Below are positions 29,711-38,954 of a stretch of DNA of 64,000 nt, in pieces. Numbering within the stretch: the stretch's first letter is position 1; each line of letters begins with the position of its first letter. The position numbers and the translations under genes are program-made. Location of the stretch: the NCBI RefSeq assembly GCF_014202765.1, contig NZ_JACHHN010000007.1, forward strand, positions 1-64,000, given 5' to 3'. The notes beneath the pieces were generated by a model. The model ran no database searches. It saw nothing but the letters and a program-made list of their open reading frames with translations, and was not told the DNA's origin. The stretch comes from Silvimonas terrae (GTDB taxonomy: Bacteria; Pseudomonadota; Gammaproteobacteria; Burkholderiales; Chitinibacteraceae).

Positions 29711-32371
29711 ATGGCAGAGCAGATTCATGACCAGGACCCTCAAGAGACCCGTGAGTGGCTGGATGCGCTGGATGGCGTGCTTGAGAACGAAGGTGCCGAA
29801 CGCGCGCACTATCTTGTAGAAAAATTGATCGGGCACGCCCGTGAAGACGGTGTGAACATCCCCTACACCGCCACCACGGCGTACATCAATACGATCCCGG
29901 TTCACCTGGAAGCCCGTAGCCCGGGCGACCACACTTATGAAGAGCGTATTCGCTCTTACACCCGCTGGAACGCAGCGGCCATGGTGGTTCGCGCCAACAA
30001 GATCAACGGCGATCTGGGCGGCCACATTACCTCTTTCGCTTCCGCCGCAACGTTGTATGACGTGGGCTGGAACCATTTCTGGCATGCCGCCAGCGACAAT
30101 CACGGTGGTGACCTGGTGTATTTCCAGGGCCACAGTGCGCCTGGCATGTATTCGCGCGCCTTCCTGGAAGGCCGCATCTCTGAAGAACAACTGTTGAAGT
30201 TCCGTCAGGAAGTGGACGGTGGCGGCCTCTCCAGTTACCCGCATCCCTGGCTGATGCCGAACTTCTGGCAATTCCCGACCGTGTCCATGGGTCTGGGCCC
30301 GTTGATGGCCATTTACCAGGCCCGCTTCATGAAGTACCTGGACGATCGTGGCTTCAAGCAAAAGGGCGATCGCAAGGTCTGGTGCTTCTGCGGTGATGGT
30401 GAAATGGATGAACCAGAATCGCTGGGTGCGATTTCGCTGGCTGGCCGTGAAAAACTGGACAACCTGATCTTTGTCATCAACTGCAACCTGCAACGTCTGG
30501 ACGGCCCGGTACGCGGTAACGGCAAGATCATCCAGGAACTGGAAGGCGACTTCCGTGGCTCCGGCTGGAACGTGGTCAAGGTGGTCTGGGGTTCGGGCTG
30601 GGATGCCCTGCTCGCGAAGGACAAGAAAGGCCTCCTGCAAAAACGCATGATGGAAGTGGTCGACGGCGAATACCAGACCTACAAGTCCAAGGATGGCGCG
30701 TATGTACGCAAGCACTTCTTCGGCGCGTATCCGGAACTGCTGGACATGGTTTCCAACATGTCCGACGACGACATCTGGCGCCTGACCCGTGGCGGTAATG
30801 ATCCGCACAAGGTCTACGCGGCGTACAAGGCTGCGTCCGAGCACAAGAATCAACCAACCCTGTTGCTGGTGAAGACCGTCAAGGGTTACGGCATGGGCGC
30901 AGCGGGCGAATCGCAAAACGTCGCGCACCAGACCAAGAAACTGTCGCCGGATGACTTGTTGCATCTGCGCGACCGCTTCCGCATTCCGCTGTCGGACGAA
31001 GAAGCCCGCTCTGCCACCTTCTACAAGCCGGCTGCGGATGCGCCGGAACTGAAGTACATGCACGAGCGTCGTTCCGAGCTGGGTGGTTATCTGCCGTCGC
31101 GCAATCCGGTCAATGAATCGCTGGAAGTGCCGGGGCTGGATACCTTCAAGGCCCTGCTGGAAAGCTCTGGCGAGCGTGAAATGTCCACCACCATGGCCTT
31201 CGTGCGGATTTTGACCGCGCTGGTGAAAGACAAGACCATTGGCAAGCGCGTGGTGCCGATCGTGCCGGATGAGTCCCGTACCTTTGGTATGGAAGGCATG
31301 TTCCGCCAACTGGGTATCTGGAGCCACGTCGGCCAGTTGTACGAGCCGCAAGATGCCGATCAATTGATGTTCTACAAGGAATCGACCACCGGCCAGATTC
31401 TGCAGGAAGGCATCAACGAAGCCGGCGCCATGGCCGACTGGATTGCCGCGGCCACCGCTTACGCCAACCATGGCGTGACGATGATCCCGTTCTACATCTA
31501 TTACTCGATGTTCGGCTTCCAGCGTATTGGCGATCTGGCCTGGGCTGCTGGCGACTTGCGCGCCCGCGGTTTCCTGGTCGGCGGCACCGCTGGCCGCACC
31601 ACGCTGAACGGCGAAGGCCTGCAGCATCAGGATGGTCACGGTCATCAATTTGCCGAGTTCATCCCTAACTGCGTGTCCTACGATCCGACCTTTGCCTATG
31701 AACTGGCCGTCATCGTCCAGCACGGCATGAAGCGGATGTACCAGGACCAGGAAAACATCTATTACTACCTCTCGGTGATGAACGAGAACTACGCCCACCC
31801 GGCCATGCCGGAAGGTGCGGAAGCAGGCATCATCAAGGGGCTGTACAAGTTCCGTCCTGCCGCCGCCAAGGGTGAGTTGCACGTCCAGCTGATGGGTTCG
31901 GGCACAATCTTCCGTGAGGTGATTGCCGCCGCTGACCTGTTGAAGAACGACTTTGGTGTCGAGGCCGATATCTGGTCCGCCCCAAGCTTCAACGAGCTGC
32001 GCCGTGATGGTATGGCCGCCGTGCGCTACAACATGCTGCACCCGACCGAACCCACCCGCGAAGCTTATGTGACCAGCTGCCTGAAGGACGCCGAAGGCCC
32101 GACCATCGTCGCGACCGATTACAAGCGCAGCTACGCCGACCAGATCCGTGAATACGTGCCTGGCCGTTACGTAGTGCTGGGCACCGACGGCTTTGGCCGT
32201 TCCGACAGCCGTCAGCAACTGCGCAAGTTCTTCGAAGTGGACCGCTACCACGTCGTTGTCGCCGCGCTGAAGGCACTGGCGGACGAAGGCAAGCTGCCGC
32301 TGACCAAGGTGGCCGAAGCCATTGCCAAGTACGGCATCGAAGTGGATCGTCCGGCGCCCTGGACGGTGTAA
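29711..32371 (+). CDS. aceE: pyruvate dehydrogenase E1 component
   Basis: This homodimeric-type E1 is 886 residues. It decarboxylates pyruvate with thiamine diphosphate. Motifs include GDLGGHITSFASAATLY, the ThDP site GDGEMDEPES leading to NLIFVINCNLQRLDGPVRGN, and GLQHQDGHGHQF. Two ATGs lie close together at 29705 and 29711. I choose the second because the AAAGG ribosome site lies 7 bases before it and only 1 base before the first. It is the first gene of aceE-aceF-lpdA. The stop is followed directly by a heptamer array. Confidence 0.97.
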   Translation: MAEQIHDQDPQETREWLDALDGVLENEGAERAHYLVEKLIGHAREDGVNIPYTATTAYINTIPVHLEARSPGDHTYEERIRSYTRWNAAAMVVRANKINGDLGGHITSFASAATLYDVGWNHFWHAASDNHGGDLVYFQGHSAPGMYSRAFLEGRISEEQLLKFRQEVDGGGLSSYPHPWLMPNFWQFPTVSMGLGPLMAIYQARFMKYLDDRGFKQKGDRKVWCFCGDGEMDEPESLGAISLAGREKLDNLIFVINCNLQRLDGPVRGNGKIIQELEGDFRGSGWNVVKVVWGSGWDALLAKDKKGLLQKRMMEVVDGEYQTYKSKDGAYVRKHFFGAYPELLDMVSNMSDDDIWRLTRGGNDPHKVYAAYKAASEHKNQPTLLLVKTVKGYGMGAAGESQNVAHQTKKLSPDDLLHLRDRFRIPLSDEEARSATFYKPAADAPELKYMHERRSELGGYLPSRNPVNESLEVPGLDTFKALLESSGEREMSTTMAFVRILTALVKDKTIGKRVVPIVPDESRTFGMEGMFRQLGIWSHVGQLYEPQDADQLMFYKESTTGQILQEGINEAGAMADWIAAATAYANHGVTMIPFYIYYSMFGFQRIGDLAWAAGDLRARGFLVGGTAGRTTLNGEGLQHQDGHGHQFAEFIPNCVSYDPTFAYELAVIVQHGMKRMYQDQENIYYYLSVMNENYAHPAMPEGAEAGIIKGLYKFRPAAAKGELHVQLMGSGTIFREVIAAADLLKNDFGVEADIWSAPSFNELRRDGMAAVRYNMLHPTEPTREAYVTSCLKDAEGPTIVATDYKRSYADQIREYVPGRYVVLGTDGFGRSDSRQQLRKFFEVDRYHVVVAALKALADEGKLPLTKVAEAIAKYGIEVDRPAPWTV

Positions 32372-32374
32372 ATG

Positions 32375-32479
32375 TGTGAGGCGTGAGGTGTGAGGGGTGA
32401 GGTGAAAACCGGCCCCCGCACCCGCGCTCTTGATGATGGAGTGGGGCAACCCCTCACTCCTTACTCCTCACTCCTCACA
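32375..32479. repeat. paired heptamer arrays between aceE and aceF
   Basis: Four NGTGAGG units (32375-32402: T, C, T, G as first base) begin 3 bp past the aceE stop. Four CCTCACN units (32452-32479; the second is CCTTACT) end against the aceF ribosome site. The arms are complementary and 49 bp apart, so the message could form a stem of about 28 bp with a mismatch per unit. The same plan recurs at 34120-34217 and 44389-44732. Confidence 0.85.
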
Positions 32480-32490
32480 GGATTCATCCC

Positions 32491-34116
32491 ATGATTGAAT
32501 TGAAGATTCCTGACATCGGTGGCCATGACGGCGTCGATGTCATTGAAGTGATGGTCAAACCGGGCGATGTGGTCGAGAAGGAACAATCCCTGATCACCCT
32601 GGAAACCGACAAGGCCACGATGGAAGTGCCGGCAACCGAAGCTGGCGTGGTCAAGGAAGTCAAGGTCAAGGTTGGCGACAAGGTTTCTGAAGGCGATGTC
32701 ATCGTCCTCATCGAAGCCAGCGGCGCTGCAGCACCGGCTCCCGCAGCGGCTGCGCCAGCACCAGCTCCGGCTCCGGCTCCGCAAGCGGCGCCGGCACCTG
32801 TTGCTGCGCCGGCTACGGCCCAAAGCATCGAAGTACATGTACCGGATATCGGCAACTTTGACGCGGTAGAAATCATCGAGATCAACGTCAAGGTCGGCGA
32901 TACCGTCTCCGTGGACGACTCGCTGATCACGCTCGAATCCGACAAAGCCAGCATGGAAGTGCCCTCCACCGCCGCTGGCGTCGTGGAAAGCATTGCCGTG
33001 AAAGTGGGCGAGAAAGTCGGCCAGGGCGCACTGATCCTGACCATCACGGGTTCTGCTGCAGGTGCTGCACCAGCGCCCGTGGCCGCACCCGCACCGGCCC
33101 CGCAAGCGGCCCCTGCACCAGCTCCGGCTGTTGCGGCCCCCGCCCCGGCACCGGTTGCATCGGCCAGCGTCAAGTTTGATGAAGAAGGTTTCCGCAAGGC
33201 CCACGCCAGCCCGTCCGTGCGCTCGTTTGCGCGTGACCTGGGCGTTGACCTTTCCAAAGTCAAAGGCACCGGTCCCAAGGGCCGCATCCTGCACGAAGAC
33301 GTGCGCGGTTATGTGAAGAACGTGTTGTCTGGCGCGGTGGCCGCTCCGGCTGCCGCAGCACCGGCGGGTGGTTCGGGCGTGGGTCTGGATCTGCTGCCAT
33401 GGCCGAAGGTCGATTTTGCCAAGTTTGGCCCGATCGAAACCAGGCCGCTGTCGCGCATCCAGAAAATCTCTGGCGCCAACCTCTCCCGCAACTGGGTGAT
33501 GATTCCGCATGTCACGTTCAATGACGAAGCCGATATCACCGAGCTGGAAGAGTTCCGCAAGAGCATTGGCAAAGAATGGGAAAAGAGCGGTCTGAAGCTC
33601 TCGCCGCTGGCCTTCATCATCAAGGCTGCGGCCGAAGCGCTCAAAGCCTTCCCCAACTTCAATAGCAGCCTGGATGGCGACAACCTGGTGCTCAAGCAGT
33701 ACTACCATATCGGTTTCGCGGCTGATACGCCAAACGGTCTGGTTGTGCCGGTGATCAAGGATGTGGACAAGAAGGGCCTGAAGCAGATTGCCCAGGAACT
33801 GACCGACCTCTCTGCCCTGGCGCGTGAAGGCAAGCTCAAGCCGACCGACATGCAAGGCGCCACGTTCACGATCTCCAGCCTGGGCGGCATTGGCGGCAGC
33901 AGCTTCACGCCGATTATCAATGCGCCGGAAGTGGCGATCCTGGGTGTCTGCAAGAGCCAGATCAAGCCGGTATGGGATGGCAGCCAATTTGCACCGCGTC
34001 TGTTGTGCCCGCTGTCTTTGTCGTTTGATCACCGCGTGATCGACGGCGCTGCGGCTGCACGCTTTACGGTATATCTGGGCAAGCTGCTGACGGATATCCG
34101 CCGTCTGGTCTTGTAA
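32491..34116 (+). CDS. aceF: pyruvate dehydrogenase E2 (dihydrolipoamide acetyltransferase)
   Basis: E2 transfers acetyl groups to CoA and forms the core of the complex. The protein is 541 residues with two lipoyl domains ([10 protein letters not shown] near residue 42 and ESDKASMEVP near residue 155, each with the lipoylated Lys). Ala/Pro-rich linkers follow. A peripheral subunit-binding domain (ASPSVRSFARDLGVDLSKV) leads to the acyltransferase domain ending in the catalytic LSFDHRVIDGA. AGGA precedes the start, right after the CCTCAC array. Confidence 0.97.
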   Translation: MIELKIPDIGGHDGVDVIEVMVKPGDVVEKEQSLITLETDKATMEVPATEAGVVKEVKVKVGDKVSEGDVIVLIEASGAAAPAPAAAAPAPAPAPAPQAAPAPVAAPATAQSIEVHVPDIGNFDAVEIIEINVKVGDTVSVDDSLITLESDKASMEVPSTAAGVVESIAVKVGEKVGQGALILTITGSAAGAAPAPVAAPAPAPQAAPAPAPAVAAPAPAPVASASVKFDEEGFRKAHASPSVRSFARDLGVDLSKVKGTGPKGRILHEDVRGYVKNVLSGAVAAPAAAAPAGGSGVGLDLLPWPKVDFAKFGPIETRPLSRIQKISGANLSRNWVMIPHVTFNDEADITELEEFRKSIGKEWEKSGLKLSPLAFIIKAAAEALKAFPNFNSSLDGDNLVLKQYYHIGFAADTPNGLVVPVIKDVDKKGLKQIAQELTDLSALAREGKLKPTDMQGATFTISSLGGIGGSSFTPIINAPEVAILGVCKSQIKPVWDGSQFAPRLLCPLSLSFDHRVIDGAAAARFTVYLGKLLTDIRRLVL

Positions 34117-34119
34117 TGA

Positions 34120-34217
34120 CGTGAGGTGGGAGGTGTGTGGCGTGCGGTGAAAACCTGCGCCCCACCTCATACAGGCTAGCGGCTTTGTGCCTCTTGCCAC
34201 TCTCCTCACCCCTCACA
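34120..34217. repeat. degenerate paired heptamer arrays between aceF and lpdA
   Basis: Left units at 34120-34147 read CGTGAGG, TGGGAGG, TGTGTGG, CGTGCGG. The sequence TGAAAACC then follows, exactly as after the left array between aceE and aceF. The right side has two clean CCTCACN units (34204-34217) and one degenerate copy before them. It is a decayed relative of the element at 32375-32479. Confidence 0.75.
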
Positions 34218-34227
34218 CGGAGTCCTC

Positions 34228-35991
34228 ATGAGTACTGTAGAAATCAAGGTTCCCGATATTGGCGGGCATGACAACGTCGATATCATTGAAGTCTTTGTCA
34301 AAGCCGGTGACGTGATCGAGAAAGAACAATCGCTGATCACGCTGGAAACCGACAAGGCCACCATGGAAGTACCGTCCACCCACGCCGGCAAGGTCGTGTC
34401 TGTGGCGGTCAAAGTGGGCGATAAAATCTCTGAAGGTGGCGTGGTGCTGACGCTGGAAACCGCTGGCGCGGCCGCCCCGGCACCCGCACCGACTGCGGCT
34501 GCGCCGTCGCCGCAAATGGCGTCGTCTGCCTCCCAGCCCGCCGCCTCTGCCCAACCGGCGATTGTTGCCGGCGATGTGGTCGAGTGCGACGTACTGGTGC
34601 TGGGCGCAGGCCCTGGCGGTTATACCGGTGCCTTCCGTGCTGCTGACCTGGGCAAGAACGTGGTGCTGGTCGAACGCTATTCGTCGCTGGGTGGCGTGTG
34701 TCTGAACGTCGGTTGCATTCCGTCCAAGGCGCTGTTGCATGTCGCCAAGGTGCTGACCGATGCGGAAGAAATGCGCGAACACGGTATTGATTTCGGCGCA
34801 CCGAAGATCGACATCGACAAGCTGCGCGGCTTCAAGGATGGCGTCGTCAGCCGCCTGACCAAGGGTTTGTCTGGTCTGGCCAAACAACGCAAAGTCAACG
34901 TGCTGACCGGCGAAGGCCAGTTCACCGGCCCGTATACGCTCAATGTCACCGCAGCCGACGGCTCGGTGAAAACCGTGCGCTTCCAGAATGCCATCATCGC
35001 CGCAGGTTCAACCGCGCTGAAGATTCCGGGTTACCCTTACGACGATCCGCGCGTCATTACCTCGACTGGTGCGCTCAAGCTGGAAGGCATCCCGAAAAAG
35101 ATGCTGGTGGTCGGTGGCGGCATTATTGGTCTGGAAATGGCCTGCGTATACGGCGCACTGGGTACGGAAATCAGCGTGGTGGAACTGGGCGATGGCCTGA
35201 TTCCGGGCGCCGACCGTGACGTGGTGAAGGTGCTGACCGATCGTATCGGCAAGCGCTACAAGGTCATGGTGCGTACCAAGGTCTCCAACGTGCAAGCCAC
35301 GGCTAACGGTCTCACTTGCACGTTTGAAGGCGACTGGGCCCCCAAGGAACCACAGACCTATGACAAGGTGCTGGTGGCGGTCGGCCGTCGTCCGAACGGC
35401 AAGCTGATTGGTGCGGAAAACGCCGGCGTCAATATCGACGAACGTGGGTTTATTCCGGTCGACAATCAATGCCGCACCAACGTGCCGCACATCTTTGCCA
35501 TTGGCGATATCGTTGGCAACCCGATGCTGGCCCACAAAGCCACGCACGAAGCCAAGTGCGCGGCGGAAGTGATTGCCGGTGAAAAGAGCTATCTGGATTA
35601 CCGTGCCATTCCGTCCATTGCCTATACCGATCCGGAAGTGGCGTGGATGGGTCTGACCGAAACCGAAGCCAAGGCCAAGGGCATTGCTTATGAAAAGGCC
35701 GTGTTCCCGTGGGCCGCGTCCGGCCGTGCGCTGGGTAATGGCCGCGATGACGGTCTGACCAAGATCCTGTTTGACCCGGAAAGCCACCAGATCCTGGGCG
35801 CCGCCATTGTTGGCGTGAACGCGGGTGAATTGTTGGGTGAAGCGGTGCTGGCCTATGAAATGGGCGCGGATATCAACGACATTGCCGGTACGGTGCACGC
35901 CCACCCGACCTTGTCCGAGACCGTCGCCATGGCCGCAGAAATTGCCCACGGTTCGATCACCGATCTGTATATCCCCAAGCGCAAGAAATAA
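34228..35991 (+). CDS. lpdA: dihydrolipoamide dehydrogenase with N-terminal lipoyl domain
   Basis: E3 reoxidises the lipoyl groups and reduces NAD. The 587-residue protein is longer than classical E3. An N-terminal lipoyl domain ([10 protein letters not shown] near residue 45) and an Ala/Pro linker precede the flavoprotein part. That part has [10 protein letters not shown] (FAD), the redox disulphide in [23 protein letters not shown] (NAD), and HAHPTLSE at the active site. A lipoyl domain on E3 is known in Neisseria and other betaproteobacteria. GGAG precedes the start. Confidence 0.96.
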   Translation: MSTVEIKVPDIGGHDNVDIIEVFVKAGDVIEKEQSLITLETDKATMEVPSTHAGKVVSVAVKVGDKISEGGVVLTLETAGAAAPAPAPTAAAPSPQMASSASQPAASAQPAIVAGDVVECDVLVLGAGPGGYTGAFRAADLGKNVVLVERYSSLGGVCLNVGCIPSKALLHVAKVLTDAEEMREHGIDFGAPKIDIDKLRGFKDGVVSRLTKGLSGLAKQRKVNVLTGEGQFTGPYTLNVTAADGSVKTVRFQNAIIAAGSTALKIPGYPYDDPRVITSTGALKLEGIPKKMLVVGGGIIGLEMACVYGALGTEISVVELGDGLIPGADRDVVKVLTDRIGKRYKVMVRTKVSNVQATANGLTCTFEGDWAPKEPQTYDKVLVAVGRRPNGKLIGAENAGVNIDERGFIPVDNQCRTNVPHIFAIGDIVGNPMLAHKATHEAKCAAEVIAGEKSYLDYRAIPSIAYTDPEVAWMGLTETEAKAKGIAYEKAVFPWAASGRALGNGRDDGLTKILFDPESHQILGAAIVGVNAGELLGEAVLAYEMGADINDIAGTVHAHPTLSETVAMAAEIAHGSITDLYIPKRKK

Positions 35992-36013
35992 ACGCAAGGT
36001 GTGATGGTCGCAA

Positions 36014-36042
36014 AAAACGCCCCGGTTCTGCCGGGGCGTTTT
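36014..36042. terminator. terminator after lpdA
   Basis: A 12-bp stem AAAACGCCCCGG (36014-36025) pairs with 36031-36042 around a 5-base loop, with T residues at the end. It closes the pyruvate dehydrogenase operon and also serves the convergent SDR gene. Confidence 0.87.
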
Positions 36043-36058
36043 GTTGGATGGCACGCCA

Positions 36059-36658
36059 TCAGAACACCGGGTAGATACGCCCGGTTTGCGGTCCTTCGAC
36101 ACTGCGTACATACGCTTGAGCAACCGTATCTGCGGGTTGCGAAACGAAACCCGGAAAGAACGGCCCGTAGGCTTCTTGCGATTCGGTCAGCAGGGTCGGG
36201 CTAACCACATTGATGCGGAATGCTCCCCAGGCATCCACCGCCACCGCACGGGCAAAGCCTTCTACCGCAGCGTTGACCGTCGTCGCGTTGAAACCCTGCG
36301 CAATGGGTTCATCCGCCACAATGCCGCTGGTCAGGGTGATGGAGCCGCCCCGGCGCAGATAATGCTGGCCGATCAGCGCCACATTGACCTGCCCCATCAA
36401 CTTGCTGTCGATGCCTTTGCGGAACTGCTCCGGCGTGGTTTCGCCCAGGGGCCCAAAGTACAACTCGCCACTCGTCACCACAATGGCATCGACCTGCCCT
36501 ACCCGTTCAAACAGCGCGCGCACGCTCTCTGCACTCGTAATATCGACCTGGTCATCCCCTTGGTGATGCCCCACTCGCAACACCTGGTGACGCCCTTCCA
36601 ATGCCGCCACCACCGCTTTGCCGACCGTACCGGTCGCGCCAATCACCACGATTTTCAT
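36059..36658 (-). CDS. short SDR-family protein lacking YxxxK
   Basis: This is an NAD(P)-binding Rossmann protein of 199 residues with GATGTVG near residue 8. GGSITLTSGIVADEP and RINVVSPTLL are typical of SDR proteins. The position of the catalytic YxxxK reads NATTVNAAVEG, giving Asn for Tyr and Asn for Lys. It is distantly similar in plan to the SDR at 2141-2860, which also lacks these residues. AGGAG precedes the start. The C-terminus ends at GRIYPVF without the usual loop, consistent with the short length. Substrate unknown. Confidence 0.82.
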   Translation of the reverse strand: MKIVVIGATGTVGKAVVAALEGRHQVLRVGHHQGDDQVDITSAESVRALFERVGQVDAIVVTSGELYFGPLGETTPEQFRKGIDSKLMGQVNVALIGQHYLRRGGSITLTSGIVADEPIAQGFNATTVNAAVEGFARAVAVDAWGAFRINVVSPTLLTESQEAYGPFFPGFVSQPADTVAQAYVRSVEGPQTGRIYPVF

Positions 36659-36831
36659 GCTTTGCTCCTGTCACCGGTAAAGCTTCATTGTGTTCATCAA
36701 TCCACAGCGGATAAACCCGCCATCACTTGCTTCTTTTCCAACTCTGGATTGGCAATGCACAGAAATCAGCCCGCAGCGCGATATAGCACCAATCATTCCA
36801 AAAAACCGGGTTAATATATCCGTTCACTCAA

Positions 36832-37995
36832 ATGGATTTTGCGATGGCGCTTGTTTCCAAACTGCCTGACGTCGGCACCACCATTTTCACCGTGATGAGC
36901 CAGCTTGCCGCTGAACACGGTGCCATCAACCTCTCCCAGGGTTTCCCGGATTTTGCGTGCGCTCCAGAACTGCTGGAAGACGTGCACCAGGCCATGCTGG
37001 CCGGGCACAACCAGTACGCCCCCATGGCGGGCTTGCCGGCGCTGCGTCTGGCACTGGCCAGCAAATTGCAGTTAAGCCGCAACGTTGCGGTCGATCCGGA
37101 CACCGAAATCACCATCACGGCGGGGGCGACGCAAGCGCTGTTCACCGCCATTGCCACCGTATTGCATGCCGGTGACGAAGCACTCATTCTGGACCCGTCT
37201 TACGACAGCTACGCACCCGCCATCCGCGCACAAGGCGCAGTGCCAGTGCGGATCAGTTTGAGCGCGCCCGGTTTCACGGTGGATTGGGATCAAGTGAACG
37301 CCGCCGTTACACCCCGCACCCGGCTGATCATCGTCAATAACCCCAACAATCCAGCCACCAGTGTATTCACGCGGGCGGATCTGGATGCGCTGGCGGCAAT
37401 TGCAGAACGCCATGAGCTATTGGTACTGGCCGACGAAGTTTATGAGCACCTGGTTTACGATGGCATTGCGCATCACAGCGTGCTGACGCACCCCGCCTTG
37501 CGGGCGCGCAGTTTTGCGGTGTATTCCTTTGGCAAGACCTTTCACGCCACGGGCTGGAAAGTGGGCTACTGCGTGGCTCCGCCGGCGTTGATGGCAGAGT
37601 TCAGAAAGCTGCACCAGTTCCTGGTGTTTTCTGTCCACACGCCCACCCAGCACGCGCTGGCGCAGTATCTGGCTCAGCCCACCCATTGGCAGCAGTTACC
37701 CGCGTTTTATCAAGCCAAACGGGATCTGCTGGCCGCTGGCTTGCAGCGGGCCGGGTTTACACTCAAGCCCAGCCAGAGCACGTATTTCCAGTTAGCTGAT
37801 TACAGCCAGATCAGGCCGGATTTGTCAGAGGCGGAGTTTGCGCGCTGGCTGACCGTGACGCACGGGGTCGCCAGTATTCCGGTATCGGCGTTTTACGCGG
37901 ATGGACGCGATCACAAGCTGGTACGGTTTTGCTTTGCCAAACAGGAAAGCACACTGGATGCCGCCTTGACGCGGCTCTCTGCACTGGCTGCTTAG
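36832..37995 (+). CDS. PLP-dependent aminotransferase, methionine aminotransferase (YbdL) type
   Basis: This class I/II aminotransferase is 387 residues. NLSQGFPDF, HNQYAPMAGLPALR, ILDPSYDSYAP, NNPNNPATSVFTRADLD and the PLP lysine in SFGKTFHATGWKVGY are visible. The pattern matches the methionine/kynurenine aminotransferase group (YbdL-like). A second in-frame ATG lies at 36844; neither has a strong ribosome site. Its stop overlaps the convergent YgjV gene by four bases, so the two transcripts are antisense at their ends. Confidence 0.88.
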   Translation: MDFAMALVSKLPDVGTTIFTVMSQLAAEHGAINLSQGFPDFACAPELLEDVHQAMLAGHNQYAPMAGLPALRLALASKLQLSRNVAVDPDTEITITAGATQALFTAIATVLHAGDEALILDPSYDSYAPAIRAQGAVPVRISLSAPGFTVDWDQVNAAVTPRTRLIIVNNPNNPATSVFTRADLDALAAIAERHELLVLADEVYEHLVYDGIAHHSVLTHPALRARSFAVYSFGKTFHATGWKVGYCVAPPALMAEFRKLHQFLVFSVHTPTQHALAQYLAQPTHWQQLPAFYQAKRDLLAAGLQRAGFTLKPSQSTYFQLADYSQIRPDLSEAEFARWLTVTHGVASIPVSAFYADGRDHKLVRFCFAKQESTLDAALTRLSALAA

Positions 37996-38543
37996 GCCGA
38001 CTCGGCCACCACAGCCGGCGTGGCCCGGCGTGCCGCAAACAAGCGGTAGATGGTGATGAGGTTGAGTGTGGCGGATGTGGTTTCCAGCATGACGCCGCCA
38101 ATCGAGCCAGACAAAAATGCGTTGCCCAGCCACAGCAAGGTGCTGCACAAGATCAACAGGCGCATGGGGATGCCCTTGAACAGGAACACCGCCACGGTGC
38201 CCAGGGTGCCTCCCAGAATGGGCACGATGCTGTACCAGCCGCTGGCCACGTACAAGCCAAGGCCGATATTGAGCGCCACGAACACGGCCGCCAGCCAGGG
38301 CGACTGACTGCGCATGGAGGTGAGCATGCGCACGCTGGAGATACCGGCGCTGGTCATGGCTGCCGGGTTACCCAAAAGGGCAAAGTGGATGGCGTAGGTA
38401 GCGGACTGCAACGTCATTAACAGCTTGAAGCGTTGATCTTTTTTTTGCAGAAAACCCGCAATGGAAAAAGCGAAAACCAGATAACCCAGGCACTGCGCCA
38501 GCGAAAACACAGCCAAAACCGCTACTCCAGCCAAAAGGCCCAC
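37992..38543 (-). CDS. YgjV-family inner-membrane protein
   Basis: The product is 183 residues with five or six hydrophobic helices (for example VAVLAVFSLAQCLGYLVFAF and YSIVPILGGTLGTVAVFLF). The family signature FLQKKDQRFKLLMTLQSATY ... FALLGNPAAM is present. YgjV proteins are conserved small membrane proteins of unknown function. Its stop codon (37992-37994) overlaps the stop of the convergent aminotransferase. Confidence 0.8.
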   Translation of the reverse strand: MGLLAGVAVLAVFSLAQCLGYLVFAFSIAGFLQKKDQRFKLLMTLQSATYAIHFALLGNPAAMTSAGISSVRMLTSMRSQSPWLAAVFVALNIGLGLYVASGWYSIVPILGGTLGTVAVFLFKGIPMRLLILCSTLLWLGNAFLSGSIGGVMLETTSATLNLITIYRLFAARRATPAVVAESA

Positions 38544-38635
38544 CAGGACGCGGACCAGACAAAAGAAAGCATCCTACCCGTTTGTGCCCGCTTCGTGGCG
38601 CCCCCCGCCGGGCGGCATGATATATATTATTATTT

Positions 38636-38944
38636 TCAACGCCTTACCGGCGGCTGATTGCAGCAGGCGCCGGCTTTGGCTTGCAAGGTATCGGCCAGAT
38701 TGCGGTCCAGATTATTGCGCCACGCTGCGCGCAGGCGCCCAAACCACCCACTCTGACTTTGCCCGGCCAGCGCAAGCAACGCGCCATACTGCACGGCGCG
38801 CACGTCATAGGTCACGGCGGCGCGTTGGCCTGTGACCGTCACAGCGCTGACACCCGGCACGCTGCGCAAGACGGTCAGTTGCGCCTCTGCTGCAGGCTCC
38901 ACCAAAGGTACGCTACGGGTCACTTGCCAGAGCGGTTGATCCAT
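38636..38944 (-). CDS. small HMA-like protein without CxxC, copper operon
   Basis: The product is 102 residues. Residues 5-65 have the look of a heavy-metal-associated ferredoxin-like fold: LTVLRSVPGVSAVTVTGQRAAVTYD mirrors the loop-helix-strand spacing of HMA domains, cut here into shorter cues such as RSVPGVSAV and AAVTYD. The metal-binding CxxC is missing. A CC pair lies near the C-terminus (GACCNQ). It starts 10 bp past csoR in the copA-copZ-csoR run and is probably co-transcribed. The function is unknown; it might be a metallochaperone-like partner. Confidence 0.6.
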   Translation of the reverse strand: MDQPLWQVTRSVPLVEPAAEAQLTVLRSVPGVSAVTVTGQRAAVTYDVRAVQYGALLALAGQSQSGWFGRLRAAWRNNLDRNLADTLQAKAGACCNQPPVRR

Positions 38945-38954
38945 TGGCGCTTCC

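Noticed and set aside
29696-32449. 917-codon minus-strand frame antisense to aceE
   Set aside because: aceE is certain from its motifs and the antisense frame has no recognisable domain.
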